Assembly: GCA_016786925.1 (NCBI GenBank)
Contig: JAEUTU010000042.1
Span: 1 to 42,003, forward strand
Length of the DNA: 42,003 bases
Reading direction: 5' to 3'
Source of the DNA: Bacteroidia bacterium
GTDB taxonomy: Bacteria > Bacteroidota > Bacteroidia > 2-12-FULL-35-15
The translations under genes were made by a program, and so were the position numbers. Numbering within the stretch: the stretch's first letter is position 1; each line of letters opens with the position of its first letter. Shown here one piece after another: positions 16,990-24,862 of this stretch. The notes below the pieces were generated by a model, which made no database searches, was not told the origin of the DNA, and saw nothing but the letters and a program-made list of their open reading frames with translations.

Positions 16990-17961
16990 ATGGCAAAAGT
17001 AACAATAGACGGACATAGCATTGAAGTGCCGGATGGAACAACCATCTTGCAAGCTGCTCGTATGATCGGTGGAGACATTGTGCCTCCTACCATGTGCTAT
17101 TATTCCAAACTAAAAACAAGTGGTGGTTATTGCCGTACTTGTATTGTAAAAGTAACCAAAGGGTCGGAAAAAGATCCTCGTCCAATGCCAAAGCCCGTTG
17201 CTTCTTGTAGAACAACAGTAATGGATGGAATGGAAGTGGTGAACATTACTTCTCCTGAAGTATTGGAAGCACGTAGAGGTGTTGTTGAATTCCTTTTGAT
17301 CAATCACCCATTGGATTGCCCTATCTGTGACCAGGCCGGTGAATGTCATTTACAGGATCTTGGTTATGAGCATGGTTTAGCAAAAACGCGTTACGATTTC
17401 CCTCGCAGAACATTCAACACCATTGATCTTGGTCCATACATCAAAATGCACATGACCCGTTGTATCATGTGTTTCCGTTGTGTGAAAACTGCGGATCAAA
17501 TCACTGATTACCGCGTACATGGTATGTTGAACCGTGGTGATGCTTCTGAGATCAGCACTTACATTCAAAAAGCAATTGACAATGATTTCTCCGGTAACAT
17601 CATTGATGTTTGTCCGGTAGGAGCATTAACAGATAGAACGTTCCGTTTCAAAAGCCGTGTTTGGTTCACAAAGCCAATGGATGCACATCGTAACTGTACA
17701 AAATGTTCAGGTAAAGTAGCATTGTGGTTAAAAGGAAATGATGTATTACGTGTTACAGGACGTAAAGATAAATGGGGTGAAGTGGAAGAGTTCATTTGTA
17801 ATGAATGTCGTTTTGAGAAAAAAAATGTGAATGATTGGACAATTGAAGGTCCACGTCATATTGATCGTCATTCAGTTATTTCGGCAAATCATTATGAAAG
17901 TTTAGCAAGTTTAAAGTTAGATATTGGCAAACAGCAAAAAGCATTGTCAACTAAAAAATAA
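16990..17961 (+). CDS. nuoG: NADH-quinone oxidoreductase subunit G, short form without the molybdopterin-like domain
   Basis: A 323-residue iron-sulfur subunit, much shorter than E. coli NuoG (about 900 residues). [2Fe-2S] ligands C36, C48, C51 and C73 give N1b; H106 with C110, C113 and C119 give N5; C158, C161, C164 and C208 give N4. A further CTKC (236, 239) and CNEC (270, 273) form the remnant of the Fe4S4 domain that would introduce the molybdopterin-like region, after which the protein ends. The stop is followed eight bases later by nuoH, so there is no hidden remainder. Short NuoG proteins occur in other Bacteroidota, so this is probably lineage-normal and functional rather than a truncation. 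Confidence 0.95.
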   Translation: MAKVTIDGHSIEVPDGTTILQAARMIGGDIVPPTMCYYSKLKTSGGYCRTCIVKVTKGSEKDPRPMPKPVASCRTTVMDGMEVVNITSPEVLEARRGVVEFLLINHPLDCPICDQAGECHLQDLGYEHGLAKTRYDFPRRTFNTIDLGPYIKMHMTRCIMCFRCVKTADQITDYRVHGMLNRGDASEISTYIQKAIDNDFSGNIIDVCPVGALTDRTFRFKSRVWFTKPMDAHRNCTKCSGKVALWLKGNDVLRVTGRKDKWGEVEEFICNECRFEKKNVNDWTIEGPRHIDRHSVISANHYESLASLKLDIGKQQKALSTKK

Positions 17962-17969
17962 AGAATAAT

Positions 17970-19019
17970 ATGGCATTCACAACTTATTTCATCTATAAAG
18001 CGATCCTTGTTCTTGCAGTATTTGCAATTACATTGTTGGTGGCTACTTACAGTACTTATGCTGAACGTAAGATCGCAGCATTCCTTCAGGATCGTGTTGG
18101 TCCGGATAGAGCAGGTCCTTTCGGAATTCTTCAGCCATTAGCCGATGCGGTTAAAATGTTTATGAAGGAAGAGATGATCCCATCTGTTTCCAATAAATGG
18201 TTATTCATCCTCGGTCCTTCCTTAGCCATGTTAACCGCTTGTTTAACAGGTGTTGTTATTCCATGGGGGAAATCATTGTTCATCGATGGTCAGGAGTTTT
18301 CATTACAGATCACTGATTTAAACATTGGTGTATTGTACTTATTCAGTGTGGTTTCAATGGGTGTGTATGGTATCATGATCGGTGGATGGGCATCTAACAA
18401 TAAATATTCATTATTGGGTGGTATCCGTGCTTCTTCTCAAATGATTAGTTATGAGGTTGCCATGGGATTATCGATCATTGCATTGGTAATGACAACCGGA
18501 ACATTAAGCATGAAAGAAATTGCCGCACAACAACATGGTTGGCATTGGAATGTATTGGTTCAACCTTTAGGTTGTTTGATCTTTATTATCTGTGCATTTG
18601 CTGAAACAAACCGTGCTCCATTCGATTTACCGGAGTGTGAAACAGAATTAGTTGGTGGTTACCACACAGAGTATAGCTCTATGAAATTAGGATTCTTCTT
18701 ATTTGCTGAATACATCAACATGTTCATCTCTTCTGCCGTGATCTCAACATTCTATTTTGGTGGATACAACATGCCATTCATTGGCCGTTGGGTGCATGAT
18801 CCAAATATGTTGGCGATCCTTGGCGTAGTATTTTTGTTTGTAAAAATATCTTTCTTCATTTTCTTCTTTATGTGGGTACGTTGGACTTTACCGCGTTTCC
18901 GCTACGATCAGTTAATGAATTTAGGATGGAAAATATTGATCCCGCTTTCAATTTTGAATATTGTAATTACCGGAGCAGTATCAATGCGGGTAGAAATTTT
19001 AGAATTCTTTACTAAATAG
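17970..19019 (+). CDS. nuoH: NADH-quinone oxidoreductase subunit H
   Basis: A 349-residue membrane subunit with about eight transmembrane helices that joins the peripheral arm to the proton-pumping arm and forms the mouth of the quinone channel. Family motifs are YAERKIAAFLQDRVGPDRAGPFG near the N-terminus, ETNRAPFDLPECETELVGGYHTEYS in the middle, and MWVRWTLPRFRYDQLMNLGWK near the end. It starts eight bases after nuoG. The following 80 bases are where a repeat-flanked passenger gene interrupts the nuo order. Confidence 0.98.
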   Translation: MAFTTYFIYKAILVLAVFAITLLVATYSTYAERKIAAFLQDRVGPDRAGPFGILQPLADAVKMFMKEEMIPSVSNKWLFILGPSLAMLTACLTGVVIPWGKSLFIDGQEFSLQITDLNIGVLYLFSVVSMGVYGIMIGGWASNNKYSLLGGIRASSQMISYEVAMGLSIIALVMTTGTLSMKEIAAQQHGWHWNVLVQPLGCLIFIICAFAETNRAPFDLPECETELVGGYHTEYSSMKLGFFLFAEYINMFISSAVISTFYFGGYNMPFIGRWVHDPNMLAILGVVFLFVKISFFIFFFMWVRWTLPRFRYDQLMNLGWKILIPLSILNIVITGAVSMRVEILEFFTK

Positions 19020-19020
19020 T

Positions 19021-19052
19021 AGTTGGCAGTTGACAAAGAAATAAGTTGGCAA
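19021..19052 (+). repeat. Left repeats next to the four-helix-bundle gene
   Basis: AGTTGGCAGTTGAC (19021-19034) and AGTTGGCAA (19044-19052) are reverse complements of the TTGCCAACTG motif that occurs repeatedly on the other side of the passenger gene (19531-19610). The inserted region is therefore bracketed by inverted copies of the same short word, starting directly after the nuoH stop. Confidence 0.6.
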
Positions 19053-19098
19053 AAAAAAGAATAATAGAGTAGTTGAATAAAAATTAGTTCATTAACAT

Positions 19099-19479
19099 AT
19101 GGGAAGTTTTAGAGATTTAGGAGTTTATAAAAAGGCTTTTGAATTATCAATGTTGATTTTTAAAGAAACAAAAAAATTTCCCTCTGAAGAAAGATTTGAT
19201 CTAATAAGTCAAATCAGAAGATCAAGTAGATCGGTATGTTCGAATGTTGGTGAAGGTTATAGAAAACGCCTTTATCCGGCACATTTTGTTAGTAAATGCT
19301 CGGATGCTGACATGGAGAATAGTGAGACGCAAGTTTGGCTGGATTTTGCCTTAGCTTGTGAATATATTAATGAAGAGGTGTATAATGATTTTGTGAAAAG
19401 ATCGGAAGAAATAGGGCGGATGATCAATCACATGATTGAAAATCCTGAAAAGTATAGAGTAAAAAATGAAAAAAAATAA
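19099..19479 (+). CDS. Four-helix-bundle protein (23S rRNA intervening-sequence family) inserted in the nuo operon
   Basis: A 126-residue cytoplasmic protein of the S23/IVP four-helix-bundle family. The signature is visible from the start: FRDLGVYKKAFELSMLIFKETKKFP, then LISQIRRSSRSVCSNVGEGYRKR, and a C-terminal region with EEIGRMINHMIENPEKY. The first members were found encoded in intervening sequences of 23S rRNA genes; free-standing copies are scattered through Bacteroidota genomes, and their job is not known. This copy is not in an rRNA gene: it separates nuoH from nuoI, on the same strand. It is flanked by TTGCCAACTG-type repeats, so it looks like an inserted cassette. It appears intact, with no frameshift. 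Confidence 0.93.
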   Translation: MGSFRDLGVYKKAFELSMLIFKETKKFPSEERFDLISQIRRSSRSVCSNVGEGYRKRLYPAHFVSKCSDADMENSETQVWLDFALACEYINEEVYNDFVKRSEEIGRMINHMIENPEKYRVKNEKK

Positions 19480-19495
19480 TTGTTGTCAATTGAAA

Positions 19496-19610
19496 AATTA
19501 CCAACTGTATTAATAAACAAAGTGCATAAATTGCCAACTGTGATTTTGCCAACTGTTAACTGAAATAACAAACAAAGTGCATAAATTGCCAACTGCAATT
19601 TTGCCAATTG
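19496..19610 (+). repeat. Right repeats of the passenger cassette: 41-bp direct repeat and TTGCCAACTG copies
   Basis: Two 41-base copies at 19515-19555 and 19570-19610 (period 55) differ at three positions; both begin AAACAAAGTGCATAAATTGC. Each holds two copies of TTGCCAACTG or a one-base variant (19531, 19546, 19586, 19601), and a fifth variant, TTACCAACTG, sits near 19496-19509. The rest of the 196-base spacer up to nuoI contains nothing I can name. Confidence 0.85.
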
Positions 19611-19675
19611 CAAATTAGTTAGTGTAAAAATGAATGTATAGTCTTAGCATAATATTAAATTAGAATCAAAAAATA

Positions 19676-20284
19676 ATGCAACTTACAAATAGATCGAAAG
19701 TAGTTTCTAAAAAAGAAATGACGCTTGTAGAGCGAATGTATTTACCTGCCATATTCAGTGGTATGTTGATCACATTGAGTCACTTTTTTAAACGTAAACC
19801 AACTATTAAGTATCCTGAGCAAAAGCGTGAGTTCAGCGGTGTTTACCGTGGTCAACATGTGTTGAAGCGCGATGAAAAAGGTGCTGAACGTTGTACAGCT
19901 TGCGGATTATGTGCAGTAGCTTGTCCTGCTGAAGCCATCACTATGACAGCTGCAGAGCGCAAACCGGGTGAAGAAAATCTTTACCGCGAAGAAAAATATG
20001 CTGCTAAATACGAGATCAACATGTTGCGTTGTATCTTCTGTGGCGATTGTGAAGAAGCATGTCCGAAAGAAGCGATCTTCTTAACCGACCGCCAAGTAAA
20101 TGTATACGGCCAACGTAAAAGCTTTGTATATGGCAAAGATATTTTGGTAGAGCCAAAAGATAATCCGATCGATCTTTCAAAACGTCAGTCGGCTGCTGTA
20201 AAAGAATTTAAAACACATCAGGAGTTTGGTCATAACCAAACCTTTGATAAAAACAGAAAAGTAAAAGTTGGTGGGCACCACTAA
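19676..20284 (+). CDS. nuoI: NADH-quinone oxidoreductase subunit I
   Basis: A 202-residue 8Fe ferredoxin-type subunit that holds clusters N6a and N6b and passes electrons towards NuoB. Ligands are C73, C76, C79 and C83 (CTACGLCAVACP) and C119, C122, C125 and C129 (CIFCGDCEEACP). An amphipathic/hydrophobic N-terminal segment (YLPAIFSGMLITLSHFF) anchors it near the membrane, as is usual. The His- and Lys-rich C-terminal extension beyond about residue 160 is not part of the cluster fold. It follows the inserted four-helix-bundle cassette by 196 bases, and nuoJ starts 15 bases after its stop. Confidence 0.97.
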   Translation: MQLTNRSKVVSKKEMTLVERMYLPAIFSGMLITLSHFFKRKPTIKYPEQKREFSGVYRGQHVLKRDEKGAERCTACGLCAVACPAEAITMTAAERKPGEENLYREEKYAAKYEINMLRCIFCGDCEEACPKEAIFLTDRQVNVYGQRKSFVYGKDILVEPKDNPIDLSKRQSAAVKEFKTHQEFGHNQTFDKNRKVKVGGHH

Positions 20285-20299
20285 TAAATAATAAAACGT

Positions 20300-20800
20300 A
20301 TGATCACACAATACATATTCTATTTTCTATCCTTCTTAGCCATCATGTTTGGCTTAATGGTAGTGCTATCTAAAAACCCGATTCATAGCGTGTTGTACCT
20401 GGTACTTACATTCTTTGCAATTGCAGGTCATTATGTTCTATTGAATGCACAATTCCTTGCTGCTGTTCATATCATTGTATATGCCGGTGCCATCATGGTA
20501 TTGTTCCTATTCGTGATCATGTTGTTGAACTTGAATAAAGAGACAGAACCGCATAAGAATGTATGGTTGAAATTATCTGCTGCCGTAGCAGCCGGATTAT
20601 TATTAGTAGTAATGGTTGGTTCATTGAAAAATGCAGAGATGATCGCTGCTACCAATACATTCGATCCAAGTGTTGGATTGATCGAAAATTTGGGTAAAAC
20701 ATTATTTGGTGAATTCTTATTACCATTCGAAGTTGCTTCTTTGTTATTATTAGGTGCAATGGTTGGTGCAGTATTATTAGGTAAAAAAAGTATTAAATAA
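20300..20800 (+). CDS. nuoJ: NADH-quinone oxidoreductase subunit J
   Basis: A 166-residue membrane subunit with five predicted transmembrane helices. The third-helix region HIIVYAGAIMVLFLFVIMLLNL is the family signature and carries the pi-bulge helix thought to couple quinone chemistry to proton pumping. The upstream LGLMVVLSKNPIHSVLYLVLTFF-like stretch is also typical (here MFGLMVVLSKNPIHSVLYL). Its stop codon is directly followed by a REP-like palindromic repeat before nuoK. Confidence 0.96.
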   Translation: MITQYIFYFLSFLAIMFGLMVVLSKNPIHSVLYLVLTFFAIAGHYVLLNAQFLAAVHIIVYAGAIMVLFLFVIMLLNLNKETEPHKNVWLKLSAAVAAGLLLVVMVGSLKNAEMIAATNTFDPSVGLIENLGKTLFGEFLLPFEVASLLLLGAMVGAVLLGKKSIK

Positions 20801-20926
20801 CCTCTCCCCTTTATCCCCTCTCCAAAAGAGAGGGGGCGAGAGTAGAGATAAAATGGTTTTGACAATAAAATTTAAAAATTAAAATTAAACAGTTCTCTCT
20901 CCTTTGGAGAGAGTTAGAGAGAGGTT
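20801..20926. repeat. Inverted pair of REP-like palindromes in the nuoJ-nuoK spacer
   Basis: Copy 1 (20801-20847) and copy 2 (20893-20926) share a core of the form CTCTCyTTTGGAGAG followed by a GAGAGGTTA tail, but copy 1 is in reverse orientation. The two therefore lie back to back around a 45-base AT-rich middle. Copy 2 contains a perfect 8-bp hairpin, CTCTCTCC-TTT-GGAGAGAG (20895-20913), and its tail ends four bases before the nuoK ATG. The same arrangement recurs between nuoM and nuoN. The layout is that of a REP doublet (REPIN). Confidence 0.8.
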
Positions 20927-20930
20927 AAAT

Positions 20931-21248
20931 ATGAACGCAATTCAAGTTATTCCGGTTAATTGGTACCTGCTCTTAAGTGCAGTACTATTCACCATTGGTG
21001 TATTAGGTGTTTTATTCAGACGTAATGCCATCATCATTTTTATGTCGGTTGAATTAATGCTGAATGCAGTTAATTTATTATTGGTAGCATTTTCAACGTA
21101 TTTGTCGGATAGTGCAGGACAAGTATTCGTGTTCTTCATTATGGCTGTGGCTGCCGCTGAGGTGGCTGTTGGTTTGGCCATTTTGATGAGTGTTTACAGA
21201 AATACCATGTCAACCGATATTAATATTTTGAGCAAGTTAAAAGGATAA
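20931..21248 (+). CDS. nuoK: NADH-quinone oxidoreductase subunit K
   Basis: The start is the ATG at 20931, giving 105 residues, the usual length. The frame stays open upstream to a TTG at 20904, but that part is REP-like repeat sequence. The protein has three transmembrane helices; [24 protein letters not shown] contains the conserved membrane glutamate (VELMLN), and a second glutamate is in [11 protein letters not shown]. Both are needed for proton pumping in homologues. The N-terminus ([15 protein letters not shown]) matches family proteins. nuoL follows after about 50 bases. Confidence 0.97.
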   Translation: MNAIQVIPVNWYLLLSAVLFTIGVLGVLFRRNAIIIFMSVELMLNAVNLLLVAFSTYLSDSAGQVFVFFIMAVAAAEVAVGLAILMSVYRNTMSTDINILSKLKG

Positions 21249-21300
21249 AAAGTGCTTAGTTGTTTTTACAACTGACTACAAAATTTAAATACGATAAGTT

Positions 21301-23199
21301 ATGATAAAATTAGTTTGGTTAGTTCCTCTTCTTCCTTTGATCGGATTTTTGATCATTGGCTTTTTAGGAAAAAAATTATCAAAAGGATTGGTTGGAACAA
21401 TTGCAAGTGGAGTGGTGTTGACTGCTTTTGCTGTTTCATTAGGAATATTCTTTGAATTAGGTGGTCAAACAGAAAAGTCGGTTACTATCGATCTTTTCAG
21501 CTGGATCTCTGCAGGAAAACTTTCTATCCCTTTCTCCTTTTTGGTAGATCCACTTTCCTCTTTATTCTTGTTGATCATTACCGGTATCGGTTTCTTGATC
21601 CATTTGTATTCAATAGGCTATATGCATGATGATGAAGGATTCTCCCGCTTCTTCGCGTATCTGAACTTGTTCGTATTCTTCATGTTGTTATTAGTGTTAG
21701 GCTCCAACTACTTGATCATGTTCGTAGGTTGGGAAGGTGTTGGTCTTTGTTCTTATCTATTGATCGGTTTCTGGTTCAAGAATACTGCTTACAACAATGC
21801 TGCTAAAAAAGCATTCATCATGAACCGTATTGGTGACCTTGGTTTCCTTTTAGGTATCATCTTAATTTTTGTAACATTCGGTAGCATCTCTTATGGTGAT
21901 GTATTCGAACAAGCAAAACACTTCATTGGTGATAATTCGGTGATTACTGCAATTGCCTTATTATTATTCATTGGTGCAATGGGAAAAAGTGCTCAGCTGC
22001 CTTTATACACTTGGTTGCCTGATGCGATGGCCGGTCCAACTCCTGTATCAGCATTGATCCATGCTGCTACAATGGTTACTGCCGGTATCTACATGGTTTC
22101 CCGCTCCAACATTTTGTATACACTTTCTCCTTTTGCGATGGAAGTAGTCGCGGTAGTAGGTGTTTGTACCGCATTGTTTGCTGCAACAATTGGTTTAGCA
22201 CAAAATGATATTAAAAAAGTATTAGCTTATTCTACTGTTTCTCAGTTAGGATATATGTTCCTTGCATTAGGTGTGGGTGCTTATACAGGTGCTGTATTCC
22301 ACGTAATGACACACGCTTTCTTTAAAGCATTGTTATTCCTTGGAGCTGGTTCTGTGATCCACGCAATGAGTGGTGAACAGGATATCCGTAAAATGGGTGG
22401 ATTGAAAAAATACATTCCTATCACGCATTTAACGTTCTTATTAGGAACATTAGCCATCGTTGGTTTCCCTGGTTTCTCCGGTTTCTTCTCTAAAGACGAG
22501 ATCTTAGCGCATGCTTGGGAACACAATAAATTACTTTGGTTCTTAGGTGTATTAGGTGCTGCTATGACAACCTTCTACATGTTCCGTTTGTATTTCTTAA
22601 CTTTCAAAGGTTCATTTAGAGGAACTCACGAACAAGAACATCACTTACATGAATCACCAAAATCAATGACCATACCATTGATCGTTTTAGCAGCATTATC
22701 TGTTGTTGGTGGTTTGATCGGTATTCCTGAAGTATTGGGTGGACATCATTATTTAGAACATTATTTGAAACCGGTGTTTGAAGATTCTTCTTTCCGTTTG
22801 GTTCATCATTTATCTCACGAAACAGAATACATCTTGATGGGTGTTGCCATCACAGTAATGGCACTTTCATTATACTATGCTTACAACACGTATGTGAAAA
22901 ATAAAACATTACCTGAAAAGGAGGATGCTGAATTAAAACCATTACACAAATTGGTGTACAAAAAATACATGATCGATGAGTTATACGAAAATGTATTTAT
23001 GAAACCGATCAACTTTATTGGTGATGCATTGCATAAAGTTGTCGATAATCAGATCGTAGATGGAATCGTAAATGGAATGGGTTCTCTGGTGAGTGGTGTG
23101 AGCGGACTTATCCGTCAGGCACAAACAGGAAACACCGGATTCTACGTGTTTGTAATGGTTATAAGCATAGTATTGATTTTGTTTACACAGTTGTTTTAA
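21301..23199 (+). CDS. nuoL: NADH-quinone oxidoreductase subunit L
   Basis: A 632-residue antiporter-like subunit, the distal proton pump of complex I, with about 14 core transmembrane helices plus the long lateral helix and terminal anchor at the C-terminus (last hydrophobic segment GFYVFVMVISIVLILFTQLF). Conserved elements include VGWEGVGLCSYLLIGFW, with the key membrane glutamate, and LPDAMAGPTPVSALIHAATMVTAGIYM, the Proton_antipo_M core. A lysine in GAMGKSAQLPLYTWLPDA is another channel residue. A His-rich loop (EQEHHLHESPK and GGHHYLEHYL) interrupts the C-terminal part. Length is normal. Confidence 0.98.
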   Translation: MIKLVWLVPLLPLIGFLIIGFLGKKLSKGLVGTIASGVVLTAFAVSLGIFFELGGQTEKSVTIDLFSWISAGKLSIPFSFLVDPLSSLFLLIITGIGFLIHLYSIGYMHDDEGFSRFFAYLNLFVFFMLLLVLGSNYLIMFVGWEGVGLCSYLLIGFWFKNTAYNNAAKKAFIMNRIGDLGFLLGIILIFVTFGSISYGDVFEQAKHFIGDNSVITAIALLLFIGAMGKSAQLPLYTWLPDAMAGPTPVSALIHAATMVTAGIYMVSRSNILYTLSPFAMEVVAVVGVCTALFAATIGLAQNDIKKVLAYSTVSQLGYMFLALGVGAYTGAVFHVMTHAFFKALLFLGAGSVIHAMSGEQDIRKMGGLKKYIPITHLTFLLGTLAIVGFPGFSGFFSKDEILAHAWEHNKLLWFLGVLGAAMTTFYMFRLYFLTFKGSFRGTHEQEHHLHESPKSMTIPLIVLAALSVVGGLIGIPEVLGGHHYLEHYLKPVFEDSSFRLVHHLSHETEYILMGVAITVMALSLYYAYNTYVKNKTLPEKEDAELKPLHKLVYKKYMIDELYENVFMKPINFIGDALHKVVDNQIVDGIVNGMGSLVSGVSGLIRQAQTGNTGFYVFVMVISIVLILFTQLF

Positions 23200-23236
23200 G
23201 TATAGAAATTAAGATTTAGAATTTTATAGATACGAT

Positions 23237-24700
23237 ATGATCACATTATTATTGATATTCTTCCCTTTAGTAGCAGCCATGTTGCTGTTATTGGTAAAAG
23301 GTGAACAAGTGAAAAAAATTGCATTGGGTGCAGCCATTGTTGAGTTTGCCATCTCTATAGGAGCCTTGTTCCTGTTTCAAAAAAATGCAGATACACAATT
23401 TGAATTGAACTATCCTTGGATCCGTTCAATGGGAATCAACTTCCATGTTGGTATGGATGGTATCTCTTTATTGTTGGTATTACTCACAACTTTTCTTGTT
23501 CCGGTGATCATACTTACATCCTTCAACAAGAATCATAAAAATCCATCTACATTCTATTCATTGATATTAGCCATGCAATTTGCGTTGGTAGGTGTGTTTG
23601 TTTCTTTGGATGGTTTCTTATTCTACGTGTTCTGGGAGTTAGCATTGATCCCTATTTATTTCATCTGCTTACTATGGGGTGGTGATGATCGTGCTCGTAT
23701 CACATTCAAATTTTTTGTGTACACATTAGCAGGTTCATTATTGATGTTAGCAGGTTTGATCTATTTGTATCAGTTTACACCTAATCACACATTCGATATT
23801 GCAGCATTATATGCAGCTGGACAAAGTTTAGATGCAGCACATCAAGGTTATGTTTTCTGGGCAATGTTCATGGCATTCGCTATCAAAATGCCGGTATTTC
23901 CTTTCCATACTTGGCAGCCTGATACCTATACAACTGCTCCTACACAAGGAACCATGTTGTTATCCGGTATCATGTTAAAAATGGGTACTTACGGAGTGAT
24001 CCGCTGGTTATTACCTGTTGCTCCATTGGGTGTTGAGCATTGGGCTCACTTTGCAATTGTATTGGCTGTGATCGGAATTTTATACGCATCTACTATTGCT
24101 ATTGCACAAAAAGATTTCAAACGTTTGATCGCCTATTCATCTATTGCTCACGTGGGTTTAATTGCTGCAGGTATCCTTGCAGGAAACGTACAAGGTGTTC
24201 AAGGTTCAATGATCCAGATGTTAAGTCACGGGGTGAATGTGGTTGGTTTATTCTTTATCGTGGATATGTTAGAATCACGTTTCAATACACGTGAATTGCA
24301 TGCAATGGGAGGTATCAGAAATGTAAATCCTCAGTTTGCTGTTTTATTCCTGATCGTATTATTAGGAAGCGTGGCCTTGCCATTAACCAACGGATTTGTG
24401 GGTGAGTTCTTATTATTGAATGGTGTATATCAGTACAATGCTTGGATCGCTGCTTTTGCAGGAATCTCTGTGATATTGGGTGCTGTTTACATGTTACGCA
24501 GTTATCAATCAATCATGTTGGGTGAAACCAATGCTATGACCGCTTCTTTTGCTCCATTAACCGGTAGCGAAAAAGCCGTACTGGTAATTATTTGTGCAGC
24601 GATCATTGCATTTGGCGTGTATCCAAAACCATTGTTGGACATAGCAGAACCATCTGTGATCAAATTGGTTGAAGGATTTAAATTAGCAATTGGAAAATAA
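23237..24700 (+). CDS. nuoM: NADH-quinone oxidoreductase subunit M
   Basis: A 487-residue antiporter-like membrane subunit with about 14 transmembrane helices. The channel glutamate is in FYVFWELALIPIYFI and the lysine in AFAIKMPVFPFHTWQPDTY; TAPTQGTMLLSGIMLKMGTYG completes the family signature. The segment IGILYASTIAIAQKDFKRLIAYSSIAHVG is also typical. It begins 37 bases after nuoL. The spacer to nuoN is 162 bases, unusually long for this operon, because it contains a second pair of REP-like repeats. Confidence 0.98.
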   Translation: MITLLLIFFPLVAAMLLLLVKGEQVKKIALGAAIVEFAISIGALFLFQKNADTQFELNYPWIRSMGINFHVGMDGISLLLVLLTTFLVPVIILTSFNKNHKNPSTFYSLILAMQFALVGVFVSLDGFLFYVFWELALIPIYFICLLWGGDDRARITFKFFVYTLAGSLLMLAGLIYLYQFTPNHTFDIAALYAAGQSLDAAHQGYVFWAMFMAFAIKMPVFPFHTWQPDTYTTAPTQGTMLLSGIMLKMGTYGVIRWLLPVAPLGVEHWAHFAIVLAVIGILYASTIAIAQKDFKRLIAYSSIAHVGLIAAGILAGNVQGVQGSMIQMLSHGVNVVGLFFIVDMLESRFNTRELHAMGGIRNVNPQFAVLFLIVLLGSVALPLTNGFVGEFLLLNGVYQYNAWIAAFAGISVILGAVYMLRSYQSIMLGETNAMTASFAPLTGSEKAVLVIICAAIIAFGVYPKPLLDIAEPSVIKLVEGFKLAIGK

Positions 24701-24703
24701 ATA

Positions 24704-24852
24704 CCTCACCCCTTCATCCCCTCTCCCAAAGAGAGGGGGCAATAGGTGAGAAATAAAAAATACAACCCCGACACAAATCCCAAAAAGGGGTTTTTGTTAA
24801 AACAATTAAATAAAACAACCCCTCTCCCCTTCGGGGAGAGCAGGAGAGGGGT
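24704..24852. repeat. Inverted pair of REP-like palindromes in the nuoM-nuoN spacer
   Basis: Copy 3 (24704-24750) is in reverse orientation and copy 4 (24818-24852) forward; the two are separated by a 67-base AT-rich segment. Copy 4 has a perfect 8-bp hairpin CTCTCCCC-TTC-GGGGAGAG (24822-24840) and ends with GGGGTAAAT, shortly before the nuoN ATG. They align with the nuoJ-nuoK pair, with compensating changes in the stems. The spacer also holds a small ACCCC...GGGGT inverted repeat next to a T-run, of uncertain meaning. Confidence 0.8.
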
Positions 24853-24862
24853 AAATAAAAAT

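Noticed and set aside
24746..24862. 39-codon N-terminal extension of NuoN
   Set aside because: It is encoded by REP-like repeats and gives a non-family peptide; MKALILL at 24863 begins the first transmembrane helix directly.
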